Positions 7,613-16,552 of a stretch of 40,834 nt of DNA are shown one piece after another. The notes beneath the pieces were generated by a model. That model was given only the letters and a program-made list of their open reading frames with translations, made no database searches and was not told the origin of the DNA. Origin of the DNA: Candidatus Saccharimonadota bacterium (lineage in GTDB: Bacteria > Patescibacteriota > Saccharimonadia > Saccharimonadales > Saccharimonadaceae); NCBI GenBank assembly GCA_027493025.1, contig JAPUDQ010000037.1, forward strand, positions 1-40,834. Direction: 5' to 3'. The number at the start of each line of letters is the position of its first letter. Within the stretch, counting starts at the first letter, position 1. A program made the translations under genes and the position numbers.

Positions 7613-8586
7613 TGGCAGTCTACAAAGTTCCTCAAGATGTTGAAGCTGACGACAAGCTGATTGGGCCGTTTAGCTTTCGGCAGTTTATTTATCTGATTGT
7701 CGTCGCGATCGGTATTGCGCTTGCGTGGTTTTTGGGAAAGATCTTTATTGGCCTGATCCTTATCCCGCTACCATTTATATTGTTCTTTGGCGCACTAGCG
7801 CTACCACTTCGCAAAGATCAGCCGATGGAGATATACCTTGTGGCGGTTGTTCAGTTTTACTTTAAGCCTCGGCTTAGACTATGGCAGCCAGAAGGCCAGG
7901 TGAACCTTGTTACAATAACCGTACCCCATACTGAGGAAACTTCGCTCACCAAGAATTTTACAAGTGACGAGGCTCAGGCACGCTTGGCCTATCTTTCTGA
8001 TGTCATTGACACCCAAGGTTGGGCAGCGCGAGGAGTGAATGTCTCAGACACGGCCATGGCCAGCCTCAATGATAACGTGACAGCTGAAGCCAGTACGATT
8101 GATGATATGCTTGACGATACGATCGGAATTGGTCGTCAGTTCAATAGTCTCATCGAAGAGCAAGACGAGATTCGCAAACAGCAAATAACCCAAAATTTCC
8201 AGACTGCCATGAGTCAACCGCAACAGGCTTCTAGCACCGCCGCCTTACCCCCTCAATATCAGCCATTTGAATCTACCTCTACAGGATCAAACCCGCTTCC
8301 GCCACCACCGCCTGGAGCGCCAGCTGATATTTCTTCGTATCAAATGTCTGCAACAACACCGCATTCAGCAGCGTCATACGTACGCGCCCCGCAACCGCTG
8401 ACAGAGCAAGCACAAACACAGGTCACTGTACCGGTTGCAAATACTTCGAGAAATGCTAGCGATTTACCCCCTTCGCCTGATATAATGAACTTGGCAAACA
8501 ACCATAATTTATCAATTAGCGGTATCGCCAACGAAGCGCGGCGTCTTCAAGAAGATAATGCCGAAGTGGTGATAAAACTACACTAG
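7612..8586 (+). CDS. PrgI family T4SS membrane protein with long C-terminal tail
   Basis: The first 110 residues match PrgI-type proteins: the start AVYKVPQDVEADDKLIGPFS, then two adjacent helices (about 25-45 and 47-66) and the basic turn after PLRKDQPME. PrgI proteins are small inner-membrane parts of Gram-positive conjugation systems, roughly in the VirB3 position, always next to VirB4. This copy is 324 residues, about three times the usual length; the extra 210 residues are a low-complexity Gln/Pro/Ser tail including PPPPPGAP, probably unfolded and cytoplasmic. It is translationally coupled to the gene before and lies 24 bases before the TraC-like gene. Confidence 0.82.
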   Translation: MAVYKVPQDVEADDKLIGPFSFRQFIYLIVVAIGIALAWFLGKIFIGLILIPLPFILFFGALALPLRKDQPMEIYLVAVVQFYFKPRLRLWQPEGQVNLVTITVPHTEETSLTKNFTSDEAQARLAYLSDVIDTQGWAARGVNVSDTAMASLNDNVTAEASTIDDMLDDTIGIGRQFNSLIEEQDEIRKQQITQNFQTAMSQPQQASSTAALPPQYQPFESTSTGSNPLPPPPPGAPADISSYQMSATTPHSAASYVRAPQPLTEQAQTQVTVPVANTSRNASDLPPSPDIMNLANNHNLSISGIANEARRLQEDNAEVVIKLH

Positions 8587-8610
8587 GTTGTGAGAACGAA
8601 AAGGGTAGGT

Positions 8611-9423
8611 ATGCAATCAAATCAACAACCATCAGCTGGGCAGAACGCTGGATCATCAACGAATGGTCAGGCATTGCCAAATCAAGCCGCACAACCACCC
8701 AAAAATCCAAATAGCTCCCAAAACTCATTGCTTATTTCGGAGATACGCGATGATATGTCGGTCATGAATGACGGTAGTTTTCGAGCAGTTGTGGCGTGTC
8801 AATCTATAAATTTTGATCTTATGAGTGACCGAGAGCGCGGTGGAGTCGAGTACAGCTACCAAAGTTTCTTGAACTCTCTATATTTCCCAGTGCAGATCAT
8901 GATCCGGTCACAGCGTGTTGATATCGGGCCTTATCTTGAACGACTTGCAAAGATGCGTCGCGACCAAGACAATATGCTGCTTGGCGTACTGATGGAAGAC
9001 TACATAGACTTTGTGGACCAGCTCAGCCAAGAAGCAAATATTATGGACAAGACCTTTCATATTGTCATACCATACTATCCTACCGGAGACATTAATAGCG
9101 CTCTTAATAATAGCCGGAATCTACTGAGTGGCATGGTCAAACCCAACAAACAAACGAATATTACCATCGACAAAGTCACGTATGAGAAAGCTAAGGATGA
9201 GATTAAAAATCGTGTTAGCGTTATTACTAACGGCTTATTTCAGATGGGTGTTCGAAGCGCCCAATTAAAAACAAAAGAGCTAGCAGCTCTGTATTACAAT
9301 TTCTATAATCCCGACACTGCCGTTCGACAACCGTTGGTTGATTTTGAAACCGTAACCGGCGCCTATGTCCGTAAAGGCGAAGGCGTTGCAAATCAACCAC
9401 ATCTGAACCCGGAGGTAGAATAA
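8611..9423 (+). CDS. TraC-like T4SS protein (VirB4 N-terminal-like, no ATPase motifs)
   Basis: A 270-residue soluble protein. After a Gln/Asn/Pro-rich lead (about 1-40) comes a domain beginning LLISEIRDDMSVMNDGSFRA, which resembles the N-terminal half of TraC/VirB4 proteins in T4SS loci. It has no Walker A or B motif, so it cannot hydrolyse ATP itself and is likely a partner or split N-terminal module for the next gene. The chosen ATG at 8611 follows AAGGG; a GTG at 8590 would add seven residues. The stop overlaps the VirB4 start by one base (TAATG), indicating coupling and fixed stoichiometry. Confidence 0.75.
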   Translation: MQSNQQPSAGQNAGSSTNGQALPNQAAQPPKNPNSSQNSLLISEIRDDMSVMNDGSFRAVVACQSINFDLMSDRERGGVEYSYQSFLNSLYFPVQIMIRSQRVDIGPYLERLAKMRRDQDNMLLGVLMEDYIDFVDQLSQEANIMDKTFHIVIPYYPTGDINSALNNSRNLLSGMVKPNKQTNITIDKVTYEKAKDEIKNRVSVITNGLFQMGVRSAQLKTKELAALYYNFYNPDTAVRQPLVDFETVTGAYVRKGEGVANQPHLNPEVE

Positions 9424-11309
9424 TGGGATTGTTCGGCGGCAAGAAAACTGATGTCATCGAGGTTGCCGAGGCACAACGCCAGCGAGAGCAACAAGAGATC
9501 GAACAGGAATTCCTGCGCGGTATCACAACCCTCCGCGACACAATCGCTCCCAGCAGTCTTGAGATACAGAGCGCTTATTTTCGACTTGGTACCCGATATG
9601 GCCGAACTCTCTATGTCTATGGCTATCCACGCCAAATATATACCGGCTGGCTAAGTTCAATCATCAATCTCGATGAAGTCATCGATGTCAGCATGTTTAT
9701 TTATCCCGTCGAAAGTCAAGTAGTCCTCAATAATCTGCGTAAAAAGGTTACACAACTTGAAGCAAGTATGTCGATCAATTCAGAACACGGTCGTGTTCGT
9801 GATCCTGCACTGGAAGCCGCGATCCAAGATGCAGAAGAACTGCGCGATCAGCTCCAGGTAGGTGCGGAACGGTTTTTCCGTTATGGTCTCTATATCACGC
9901 TCTATGGTGATAGTCTCGACGAGATTAATTTCATCCAGCATAAAGTAGAAACGATTCTCGGACAACAGCTTGTCATGAGCAAAGTTGCGAGTTCTCAGCA
10001 AGAACAAGGTCTCAACAGTACCGTGCCGCAAATGACCGATCAGCTACAAATTCGTCGCAACATGAACACAGGAGCAATTAGTACCAGTTTTCCATTTACC
10101 AGCGCTGATCTCACCCAAGAAAAAGGCGTATTATATGGTATCAATATGCACAACAACGGCCTCGTAATCTTTGACCGTTTCAGCCTTGAGAATGCCAATA
10201 TGGTGGTGTTTGCAAAGTCTGGCGCTGGTAAATCATTTACCGTCAAGCTTGAAGCACTGCGTACGATGATGATGGGGGCGGATGTTATCATTGTCGATCC
10301 AGAAAATGAATATCAGCGTCTGGCCGATGCAGTGGGGGGAAGCTATATCAGGCTTAGTCTCAACTCACAAACGCGTATCAACCCATTTGACCTACCGCGC
10401 GTCATCGACAGCGAGGATGCTGATGATGCATTACGAGCCAACCTCGTTACCCTCCATGGTCTACTTCGACTCATGCTCGGCGGCTCACAAATGGCTGCAA
10501 ACGGCGCCATCATGCCCGCACTGGCGCCCTCCGAAGAAGCCGATCTCGATCAAGCGCTTATCGATACCTACGCTCGTGTTGGCATTACGTCCGATCCTTT
10601 AACGCACAACTCCGTGCCACCAACCATTAATGATCTTTACGATACACTACTTCATATGGGTGGCAGTGGTCCGCAACTTGCTCAGCGTCTGCGCAAATTC
10701 ACTACCGGAACATTTGCAGGGATTTTCTCTCAGCAGAGCAATATTGATATCAATAATGCCATGGTCGTCTTTAACATCCGCGATCTTGAGGAGGAGCTTA
10801 GACCGGTTGCGATGTACATCGTACTGAGCCATATCTGGAATACGACGCGATCAGAGACCAAAAAACGTATGCTGATTGTTGATGAGGCCTGGCAGCTCAT
10901 GAAATACGATGACTCGGCAAACTTTCTGTTTAGTCTTGCCAAACGCGCCCGCAAATACTATTTGGGATTAACCACTGTTACCCAGGATGTCGAAGATTTT
11001 ATGAGCAGCAAAATGGGTCGGGCGATTGTGGCAAACTCCAGCATGCAGCTATTGCTCAAACAGTCATCTAGCGCCGTTGACGTCCTCAGCGATGTCTTTA
11101 AGCTGACAGAAGAAGAAAAAAAACGACTTGCCAACTTCCCGGTAGGACAGGGGCTGTTCTTTGCTGGCCAAAATCACGTCCATCTCCAGGTTATCGCGAG
11201 CCCAACTGAGCAAGGTCTCATTACGACAAACCCCCAGCAATCCCGCATGATGCAACAACCCCTACAAAATTACGCAGATCAACAACCCGACGGAGCAACA
11301 AATTATTAG
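9423..11309 (+). CDS. VirB4/TraC family T4SS ATPase
   Basis: A 628-residue motor that would power pilus assembly and substrate transfer at the inner membrane. The N-terminal 250 residues are the VirB4-type docking domain. The C-terminal RecA-like domain has Walker A AKSGAGKS (264-271; the usual first Gly is Ala) and Walker B RMLIVDEAW with D487/E488. The conserved GVLYGINMHNNGLVIFDRF precedes Walker A, and TQDVEDFM lies in the sensor region. No transmembrane helix is apparent. It ends in a Gln-rich tail. It starts within the stop of the TraC-like gene and is followed 9 bases later by the M15-containing membrane protein. It is the clearest marker that this operon is a T4SS. Confidence 0.93.
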   Translation: MGLFGGKKTDVIEVAEAQRQREQQEIEQEFLRGITTLRDTIAPSSLEIQSAYFRLGTRYGRTLYVYGYPRQIYTGWLSSIINLDEVIDVSMFIYPVESQVVLNNLRKKVTQLEASMSINSEHGRVRDPALEAAIQDAEELRDQLQVGAERFFRYGLYITLYGDSLDEINFIQHKVETILGQQLVMSKVASSQQEQGLNSTVPQMTDQLQIRRNMNTGAISTSFPFTSADLTQEKGVLYGINMHNNGLVIFDRFSLENANMVVFAKSGAGKSFTVKLEALRTMMMGADVIIVDPENEYQRLADAVGGSYIRLSLNSQTRINPFDLPRVIDSEDADDALRANLVTLHGLLRLMLGGSQMAANGAIMPALAPSEEADLDQALIDTYARVGITSDPLTHNSVPPTINDLYDTLLHMGGSGPQLAQRLRKFTTGTFAGIFSQQSNIDINNAMVVFNIRDLEEELRPVAMYIVLSHIWNTTRSETKKRMLIVDEAWQLMKYDDSANFLFSLAKRARKYYLGLTTVTQDVEDFMSSKMGRAIVANSSMQLLLKQSSSAVDVLSDVFKLTEEEKKRLANFPVGQGLFFAGQNHVHLQVIASPTEQGLITTNPQQSRMMQQPLQNYADQQPDGATNY

Positions 11310-11318
11310 TAGGCAACT

Positions 11319-14300
11319 ATGAGCACCAAGACTCAACAAGAGATTTATGACGCTGAACGTAACCCGAGTCAACCGGATAATATTCTAAATCCAGGACAAG
11401 ATGACTACGACCGTAAATTTAACGATATTACCCGTAGTCCTGATATGCAGGCACTCGACGATCAGGGTAATGCCGCCATCCGCGACCATGAACAACGAAA
11501 TCGGCCTGAAACTGCCGACGATAGTCGTCAGGCTGCCGCAGAAGGTGAGAGAAGAGTTGGGGATACCGCGGCAGGAAAAGCATTATCAACAGCCGCCGAT
11601 ATGAGCGGCAACACCGCCGCCAAAATTGCTGCGCGCGTTGCCTCTCAACTCAAAACTCGCAAAGGCGGTTTGGCAGGCCTAGTCGTTCTTATTGTAGCGG
11701 GCATACTTATCGCAGCCGGATTTCTTGCGCCAAGCCTTCTACTGGTCCACCTAAAAGAGGAGGGGCTTTCATGGACAACCAAATATACCAACCTCGGTAT
11801 GAACAACCGAATTCGCCTGACATATACCGCAAAAATCTTTGGTAATCCCGACAACTGCAAAGGCCCCAAAGCTCTTTGCCGTTTCTATCCTGGGATGAAA
11901 GATTCTGACATAGAAGCACTTCGCAAACAAGGATTTAAGATCGATGAGGGCGATATCGGTGGCAAGGGTAATAAAAAATTTGTCAAAAAAATGACCATGA
12001 GTGTGGATGGGAAGCCGGTTGTCGTGACCCAGAAAAATCTCGCAAAACTCCATGCCACAAATCCAAAAGTTCAGTCAGCTATGAACAATTACATACGCGG
12101 CCGTTCGATAACTCATCGCTCTCTTGGTGCACTCAAAAAGTTCTCAATATTTAATATCGATAGAGCAAAACCGCTTGGCGAGAAGTTCACCAAGAAAGGA
12201 ATGCTCACCTATTTTCGTGAGAAATTCTACGAAGGAAAACATAACCTCGCAAGTAAGTTAAAACCTGGTAGCGACGAAAACTCCGGCGATGCGCGCAAAA
12301 ATAATCTCGCAAAGCTCGCTGATATTGAGGCTGAAGCAGCAGCCGTACGGGGAACCAATATCGTTGAGAATGGACCGAAAGCTATCGTTCCTGATACCTC
12401 AGCCCTGAAGCTAGAAAACGCAGCTAAAATCGGAGCCGGCACCTTGTCGGGTGGATTAAAAGGCGTAGTAATGGGCTGGCTCAATACATTTGATACGGTA
12501 TGTTCGATATACAACACGATACGGATTGTCAATTTCGGAGTCAAAGCGCTCGCCGCAGCCCAACTCATAAAATATGCGGGTATGTTCACTACTATCGCAG
12601 ACAAACAAAAAGTCAGTTCGGCAGACATGGCAGAAATCGCCTTTCTCGCCTCTATACTCTTAGCGCCAAGCAGAATGGAAGCCTCGAAAGGCAAAGATTT
12701 CAGTCAGTCACAAGGCGCCAACCTCATGTTCTATGGCAAAATCACCAACCAAGATAGCCTGCATCGCTTCTCACTCGGATCAGCTGCCTCACAAGCAACG
12801 GATATCATCTTTTCTATTGCCAGTCTGAAGGGCCTGTCAGGAGAAGCCTGCTCGCGAATACTATCAAAATGGGGTCAAGCCGGTCTTTTTGTTGGCGGAA
12901 TCATTACATCGTTATTGACACTCGGTACTGGTGCCGTGAAAGGTGCTGCTGAGGGTGCCGTGAAGGGCTTCATTATTGGCACGATCTTGCAGATCTTGAC
13001 GCCACGACTCATACCGCTTATCGCGGGCACTCTCATCCCGGACCCAAGAACTGACCCGGAGGGGGGCTACGGAGCGGGGAACGCGATTGCCGCCGGTCTC
13101 GGAGCGTTTGGCGGCCAGCTCGGTCGCGCACAAGGCATGCGACCGCTCAAAAAGACTCAACACGCGCTGCTACGCAATAGCCAAGAGTACCGCGTTATGG
13201 CTCAAGCCGATGAGCTCGACAAACAATCGGGCGGCAGTTTCAATCTCGACAATCCTTATAGCATACCCAACAAAGTAGCACTCTCTCTCTATCAACTTGG
13301 GCAGCCAAAATCAAGCCTAAGCGAATATATAGCTAGCGTCGATACTACTATACGAAGTGCAATCACAAAACCGGTCACTCAGACTGCCTCGGCAAGTGTC
13401 GATGATGAATATGGCGGACAATATTGTGCCGATGATCAATTCGCCAGCGTAATGAAAGCAGGTCTTGAAGTTGACCTCGCCAAAGATGCTAACTGCAACA
13501 TCATATACGGACCCGATCCTGCAATTGTACTATCTCCAGATGATATTACCCGTGATGTCGAAACAGTCGACACTCAGCCAGGGGTGTCACGAGACGTAAA
13601 ATACGGCATTAATGACACGTTTTACTGGATGGCTGAGCATGGCTACATCAACCCAGAAACAGGTGATTCTCGCAAAGAATATACTGAATATAAAGAAACA
13701 TGCATGGAAGGAACCGACCCAATCCTTGACAAATGGTCGGCTGATCTTGGTGATGGTACTGATATGTCCAAATGTTATAAACTCGATGGTGATGGTAACG
13801 AAAAAGACAAATACCGCTACTTTAGCGCCTGGAGTATTCATGAAAGCATTCGCGAAAGCACGGAGGCAATTTCCGACAACAAGCTCGGCATAGCCGATGC
13901 GAGTAGCGCCGGTGGTGGCAACGTAACTATCGTTCCAGGTACACTACCGGCTGGCAGTGCTCAAGACATCGCCAAACAACTTCTTCAGTACACCGCTAAC
14001 GGTACAATATCTTGTAACCGTCAAGCCAGAAATTGTCCAGACATCACGAATACAGCCGAGGGTAAACCATTGGGTGGTAATTGTCCGGCTGGCATGACCT
14101 TGGATGCCCGCGTCCTAGGAACCATTCTTGTGCTGACTCAAAAAGGCTACAAGCTAACGCTCTCATCATTATGCTCAGATCACGATATCGACAATGGTGG
14201 ACATCCAAAAGGCAAGGCATTTGACATCAACTTTATCAACGGCGTATGGATTGGTAATGGGTCTGCTTCGGGCTACTGGGGTCCAAGCACTCAGTGGGGT

Positions 14301-14456
14301 CCATTGACCGAAAAAGTCACCCAGGAAATTGTTGCAGTTGGCGCCAAAAACAAAGTCGGTATCGGACAAATCCAGTGTCACCCTAAATGGTCATTCCTTG
14401 ACGGCGTAAACACCTTTGTTGATGACTGTCATCACATCCACGTGGAGTATCCATGA
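11319..14456 (+). CDS. T4SS-linked membrane protein with C-terminal M15-type peptidase domain
   Basis: A 1045-residue protein. A charged cytoplasmic lead (1-115) is followed by a strong helix (about 117-142), a long region with further hydrophobic Gly/Ala-rich stretches (for example GAVKGAAEGAVKGFIIG near 530-550, glycine-zipper-like) and a C-terminal domain of about 140 residues. That domain carries the zinc-peptidase pattern of M15 D-Ala-D-Ala or endopeptidases: H962-PKGKAF-D969, and HIH at 1039-1041 within DCHHIHVEY near the very end, so the three expected metal ligands are all present. The likely job is local cutting of peptidoglycan peptides where the machine spans the wall. It follows VirB4 closely and overlaps the next gene (ATGA). 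The middle 700 residues are unassigned. Confidence 0.72.
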   Translation: MSTKTQQEIYDAERNPSQPDNILNPGQDDYDRKFNDITRSPDMQALDDQGNAAIRDHEQRNRPETADDSRQAAAEGERRVGDTAAGKALSTAADMSGNTAAKIAARVASQLKTRKGGLAGLVVLIVAGILIAAGFLAPSLLLVHLKEEGLSWTTKYTNLGMNNRIRLTYTAKIFGNPDNCKGPKALCRFYPGMKDSDIEALRKQGFKIDEGDIGGKGNKKFVKKMTMSVDGKPVVVTQKNLAKLHATNPKVQSAMNNYIRGRSITHRSLGALKKFSIFNIDRAKPLGEKFTKKGMLTYFREKFYEGKHNLASKLKPGSDENSGDARKNNLAKLADIEAEAAAVRGTNIVENGPKAIVPDTSALKLENAAKIGAGTLSGGLKGVVMGWLNTFDTVCSIYNTIRIVNFGVKALAAAQLIKYAGMFTTIADKQKVSSADMAEIAFLASILLAPSRMEASKGKDFSQSQGANLMFYGKITNQDSLHRFSLGSAASQATDIIFSIASLKGLSGEACSRILSKWGQAGLFVGGIITSLLTLGTGAVKGAAEGAVKGFIIGTILQILTPRLIPLIAGTLIPDPRTDPEGGYGAGNAIAAGLGAFGGQLGRAQGMRPLKKTQHALLRNSQEYRVMAQADELDKQSGGSFNLDNPYSIPNKVALSLYQLGQPKSSLSEYIASVDTTIRSAITKPVTQTASASVDDEYGGQYCADDQFASVMKAGLEVDLAKDANCNIIYGPDPAIVLSPDDITRDVETVDTQPGVSRDVKYGINDTFYWMAEHGYINPETGDSRKEYTEYKETCMEGTDPILDKWSADLGDGTDMSKCYKLDGDGNEKDKYRYFSAWSIHESIRESTEAISDNKLGIADASSAGGGNVTIVPGTLPAGSAQDIAKQLLQYTANGTISCNRQARNCPDITNTAEGKPLGGNCPAGMTLDARVLGTILVLTQKGYKLTLSSLCSDHDIDNGGHPKGKAFDINFINGVWIGNGSASGYWGPSTQWGPLTEKVTQEIVAVGAKNKVGIGQIQCHPKWSFLDGVNTFVDDCHHIHVEYP

Positions 14457-14914
14457 GTCCTACCGTACAATCTGCTTTCAGAAAACTTCTATGGCCGTTG
14501 CTCGTACTGGGGGTTATCCTCATAATTTTCCTTATCTGGTTAGTTACAAACACCTCCAAAACCCCTCAGACACCGACATCCTCACCGCCAACTTTCGACG
14601 CCCAAAAAAACGATGCCTATAGCCCCAAAGAACGTACTGATAACGAATACATCGCCCTCATTAAAAAACAGTACTCCTATCTCAAAGACGAGCCACTAAC
14701 AATTGTCCAAAAAGAACTCGTCCAGCCGCATTGGTATATCATAACTACCTATGAAGGAAGTACAAAGATGCCATTCCGGTATATATTTTATGATGATTAT
14801 CCAAATAGTTCCGCCCTCGTACTGAGCGCCATCGGTTTAGAACACCCAGAATTACCGCAAGCTGATGCCATACCAGAAAATATATTAAAACAACTAGAGG
14901 TAAAAAGCCGATGA
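14453..14914 (+). CDS. Bitopic membrane protein of unknown function in T4SS operon
   Basis: A 153-residue protein with a single helix (about 12-33: LLWPLLVLGVILIIFLIWLV), a Thr/Pro/Ser linker and a soluble domain of about 95 residues, probably outside the membrane. I do not recognise the soluble domain; WYIITTYEGSTKMPFRYIFY suggests beta strands. Start and stop both overlap neighbours by four bases (ATGA on each side), so it is made in step with the two wall hydrolases. By position and topology it could be a VirB8-like assembly or adaptor protein, but size and sequence do not prove this. Confidence 0.6.
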   Translation: MSPTVQSAFRKLLWPLLVLGVILIIFLIWLVTNTSKTPQTPTSSPPTFDAQKNDAYSPKERTDNEYIALIKKQYSYLKDEPLTIVQKELVQPHWYIITTYEGSTKMPFRYIFYDDYPNSSALVLSAIGLEHPELPQADAIPENILKQLEVKSR

Positions 14915-16122
14915 GTAAAAAGCTATCTCAAGCCGGAACGTTATCTTTACTGTGTGGATTTATAGCTGCCGCTATCATTCAACCGTTTACACCCGCTATT
15001 GTAATGGCACAAAACCCCTCAATGTCATCTTACTTTACGAGCCAACAGATAGATACCTATGATCCATCTGGTACCACCAAATCAAACTGCGCTCCTGGTG
15101 ACCCAGGTGCGGGTGGTGACGTACCAAGTGGCGCCAGTAATGCAGAACGAGTTTTTAAGTTTCTCGTCGCACAAGGTCTCACCGCCAATCAAGCCGCTGG
15201 TGTCGTCGGAAACATGATGCAGGAGTCAGGCGGGGGCACGTTTAACCTTGATCCAGCTATTACAAACCCATCTTCTGGTGCATATGGTATCGTACAGTGG
15301 TACGCCGAACGTAAAACTGCTCTCATAAACTACGCCACAAGCGTGGGCAAACCAGTATACGACGTTGATATGCAGATAAATTTTCTCTGGAAAGAGCTGA
15401 CGACTTCATATAAAACGAGCGTGCTTGATCCTATTCGAGCCACAAAAGACTTACGAGAGCCAACCCTTATTTGGTTGGAACGATTTGAGATACCTTGTCT
15501 GCCGGGATCATGCGGAGGTGAGATGACTATTCGTATGCCAATGGCACAGAAGGCTTATGACGCATTCAGCGGCATGGCCCCGAGTACGGGTGTTGGTCCA
15601 GAGGGTTGCAGTAGTACTGGCGCTCAAGTTGATATCTCGGGCTATGCGTTTCCGGTAGGTATCCCAAAAGACCAACTCTTCAACTGGTGCAAGTGGCCGA
15701 TCCAAACATCTGCTCCATACTGCCATCATGATAATACGCCCGCTATTGATATCTCCATAAAGGGTAACCAGCAGAATGCGATTGGCAAGCCAGTTTATGC
15801 TATCTATAACGGCAAAATTGACCGGCTCAACCTGAACTACAATGGTTCGGGTTGTCAAGCTTTTCAACTAGTTGGCGACGATGGGTGGTGGTATTGGTAC
15901 GGCCATATTCGTAGCAGTGTCAAAGATGGACAGACTGTCAAAGCGGGCGAACAAGTAGGAACAATTGGCGAGAGTGTCTGCTCCGCACCCAGCACGAGCG
16001 CTCCGCCACATCTACATATTGACCGCGGATATCCAAAAGGACACTACGGTGGGGAAGTCGGTTTTCGCGATCCAGCCTTTTTGGAGCTTATCAACAAACT
16101 ATATGACGGCTTAAAGAACTAG
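14911..16122 (+). CDS. Secreted bifunctional wall hydrolase: phage-tail-lysozyme-like domain plus M23 peptidase
   Basis: 403 residues with a signal peptide (about 1-34, ending VMAQN). Domain 1 (about 75-225) resembles phage tail lysozyme domains: AERVFKFLVAQGLTANQAAG, then GNMMQESGGG with the likely catalytic Glu at 105, and AYGIVQWYAERK. Domain 2 (about 245-395) is an M23/LytM-type zinc endopeptidase: H272/H273 and D280 in CHHDNTPAID, WYWYGHI, VKAGEQVGTIG and the final H367-L-H369. Together they would cut both glycan strands and cross-bridges, like VirB1/PrgK-type T4SS hydrolases. The H-to-D spacing is longer than the usual HxxxD. It overlaps the gene before by four bases. Confidence 0.88.
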   Translation: MSKKLSQAGTLSLLCGFIAAAIIQPFTPAIVMAQNPSMSSYFTSQQIDTYDPSGTTKSNCAPGDPGAGGDVPSGASNAERVFKFLVAQGLTANQAAGVVGNMMQESGGGTFNLDPAITNPSSGAYGIVQWYAERKTALINYATSVGKPVYDVDMQINFLWKELTTSYKTSVLDPIRATKDLREPTLIWLERFEIPCLPGSCGGEMTIRMPMAQKAYDAFSGMAPSTGVGPEGCSSTGAQVDISGYAFPVGIPKDQLFNWCKWPIQTSAPYCHHDNTPAIDISIKGNQQNAIGKPVYAIYNGKIDRLNLNYNGSGCQAFQLVGDDGWWYWYGHIRSSVKDGQTVKAGEQVGTIGESVCSAPSTSAPPHLHIDRGYPKGHYGGEVGFRDPAFLELINKLYDGLKN

Positions 16123-16132
16123 GGAGTACACG

Positions 16133-16552
16133 ATGACAAATCAACACAGAATTTTACTCATCATAATCCTCGTCTGTCTAACAGCTACCGTTGGATTCTT
16201 ATCACTCGCCAAAAGATCCGAGGACAAAACCCAGCCTATTACAACCGTTCAAGACTATGGTACCGGGTCGCGTCCCCTTATTATTGTCTCAAACCCTAAA
16301 GAATTTCAGCAAAAAGTTGGTGGCGCCCGACAAGCCACCACACTCCTAAACCAAATTTACGCTGAAAACTATAAGCTAACGGGCAAACTCGACAAAGAAG
16401 CTCAGCTCGACGGTGACATTACCCAGAAAGGAAGTCAGACTGATTTTGTACTTAAACTTTCGCCAAGCAACACAAAGCTTTCGGTTACTGTCAAGATGAA
16501 GAACGCTTCGAGTAACAATTATGAGCTTGGTGTACGAAAGGTAGGGAACTAA
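16133..16552 (+). CDS. Small anchored or secreted protein of unknown function
   Basis: 139 residues with an N-terminal helix (about 7-26, LLIIILVCLTATVGFLSL) that may be a signal anchor, followed by an exported domain of about 110 residues. I recognise no family. The domain looks beta-rich and basic (DGDITQKGSQTDFVLKLSP). It sits 10 bases after the hydrolase gene and directly abuts the next gene (stop TAA then ATG), so it belongs to the T4SS operon. Confidence 0.55.
   Translation: MTNQHRILLIIILVCLTATVGFLSLAKRSEDKTQPITTVQDYGTGSRPLIIVSNPKEFQQKVGGARQATTLLNQIYAENYKLTGKLDKEAQLDGDITQKGSQTDFVLKLSPSNTKLSVTVKMKNASSNNYELGVRKVGN

Noticed and set aside
12930-12970. Short direct repeat (GGTGCCGTGAA twice) as a mobile element trace
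   Set aside because: It simply encodes a Gly/Ala repeat inside a hydrophobic stretch of the large membrane protein.
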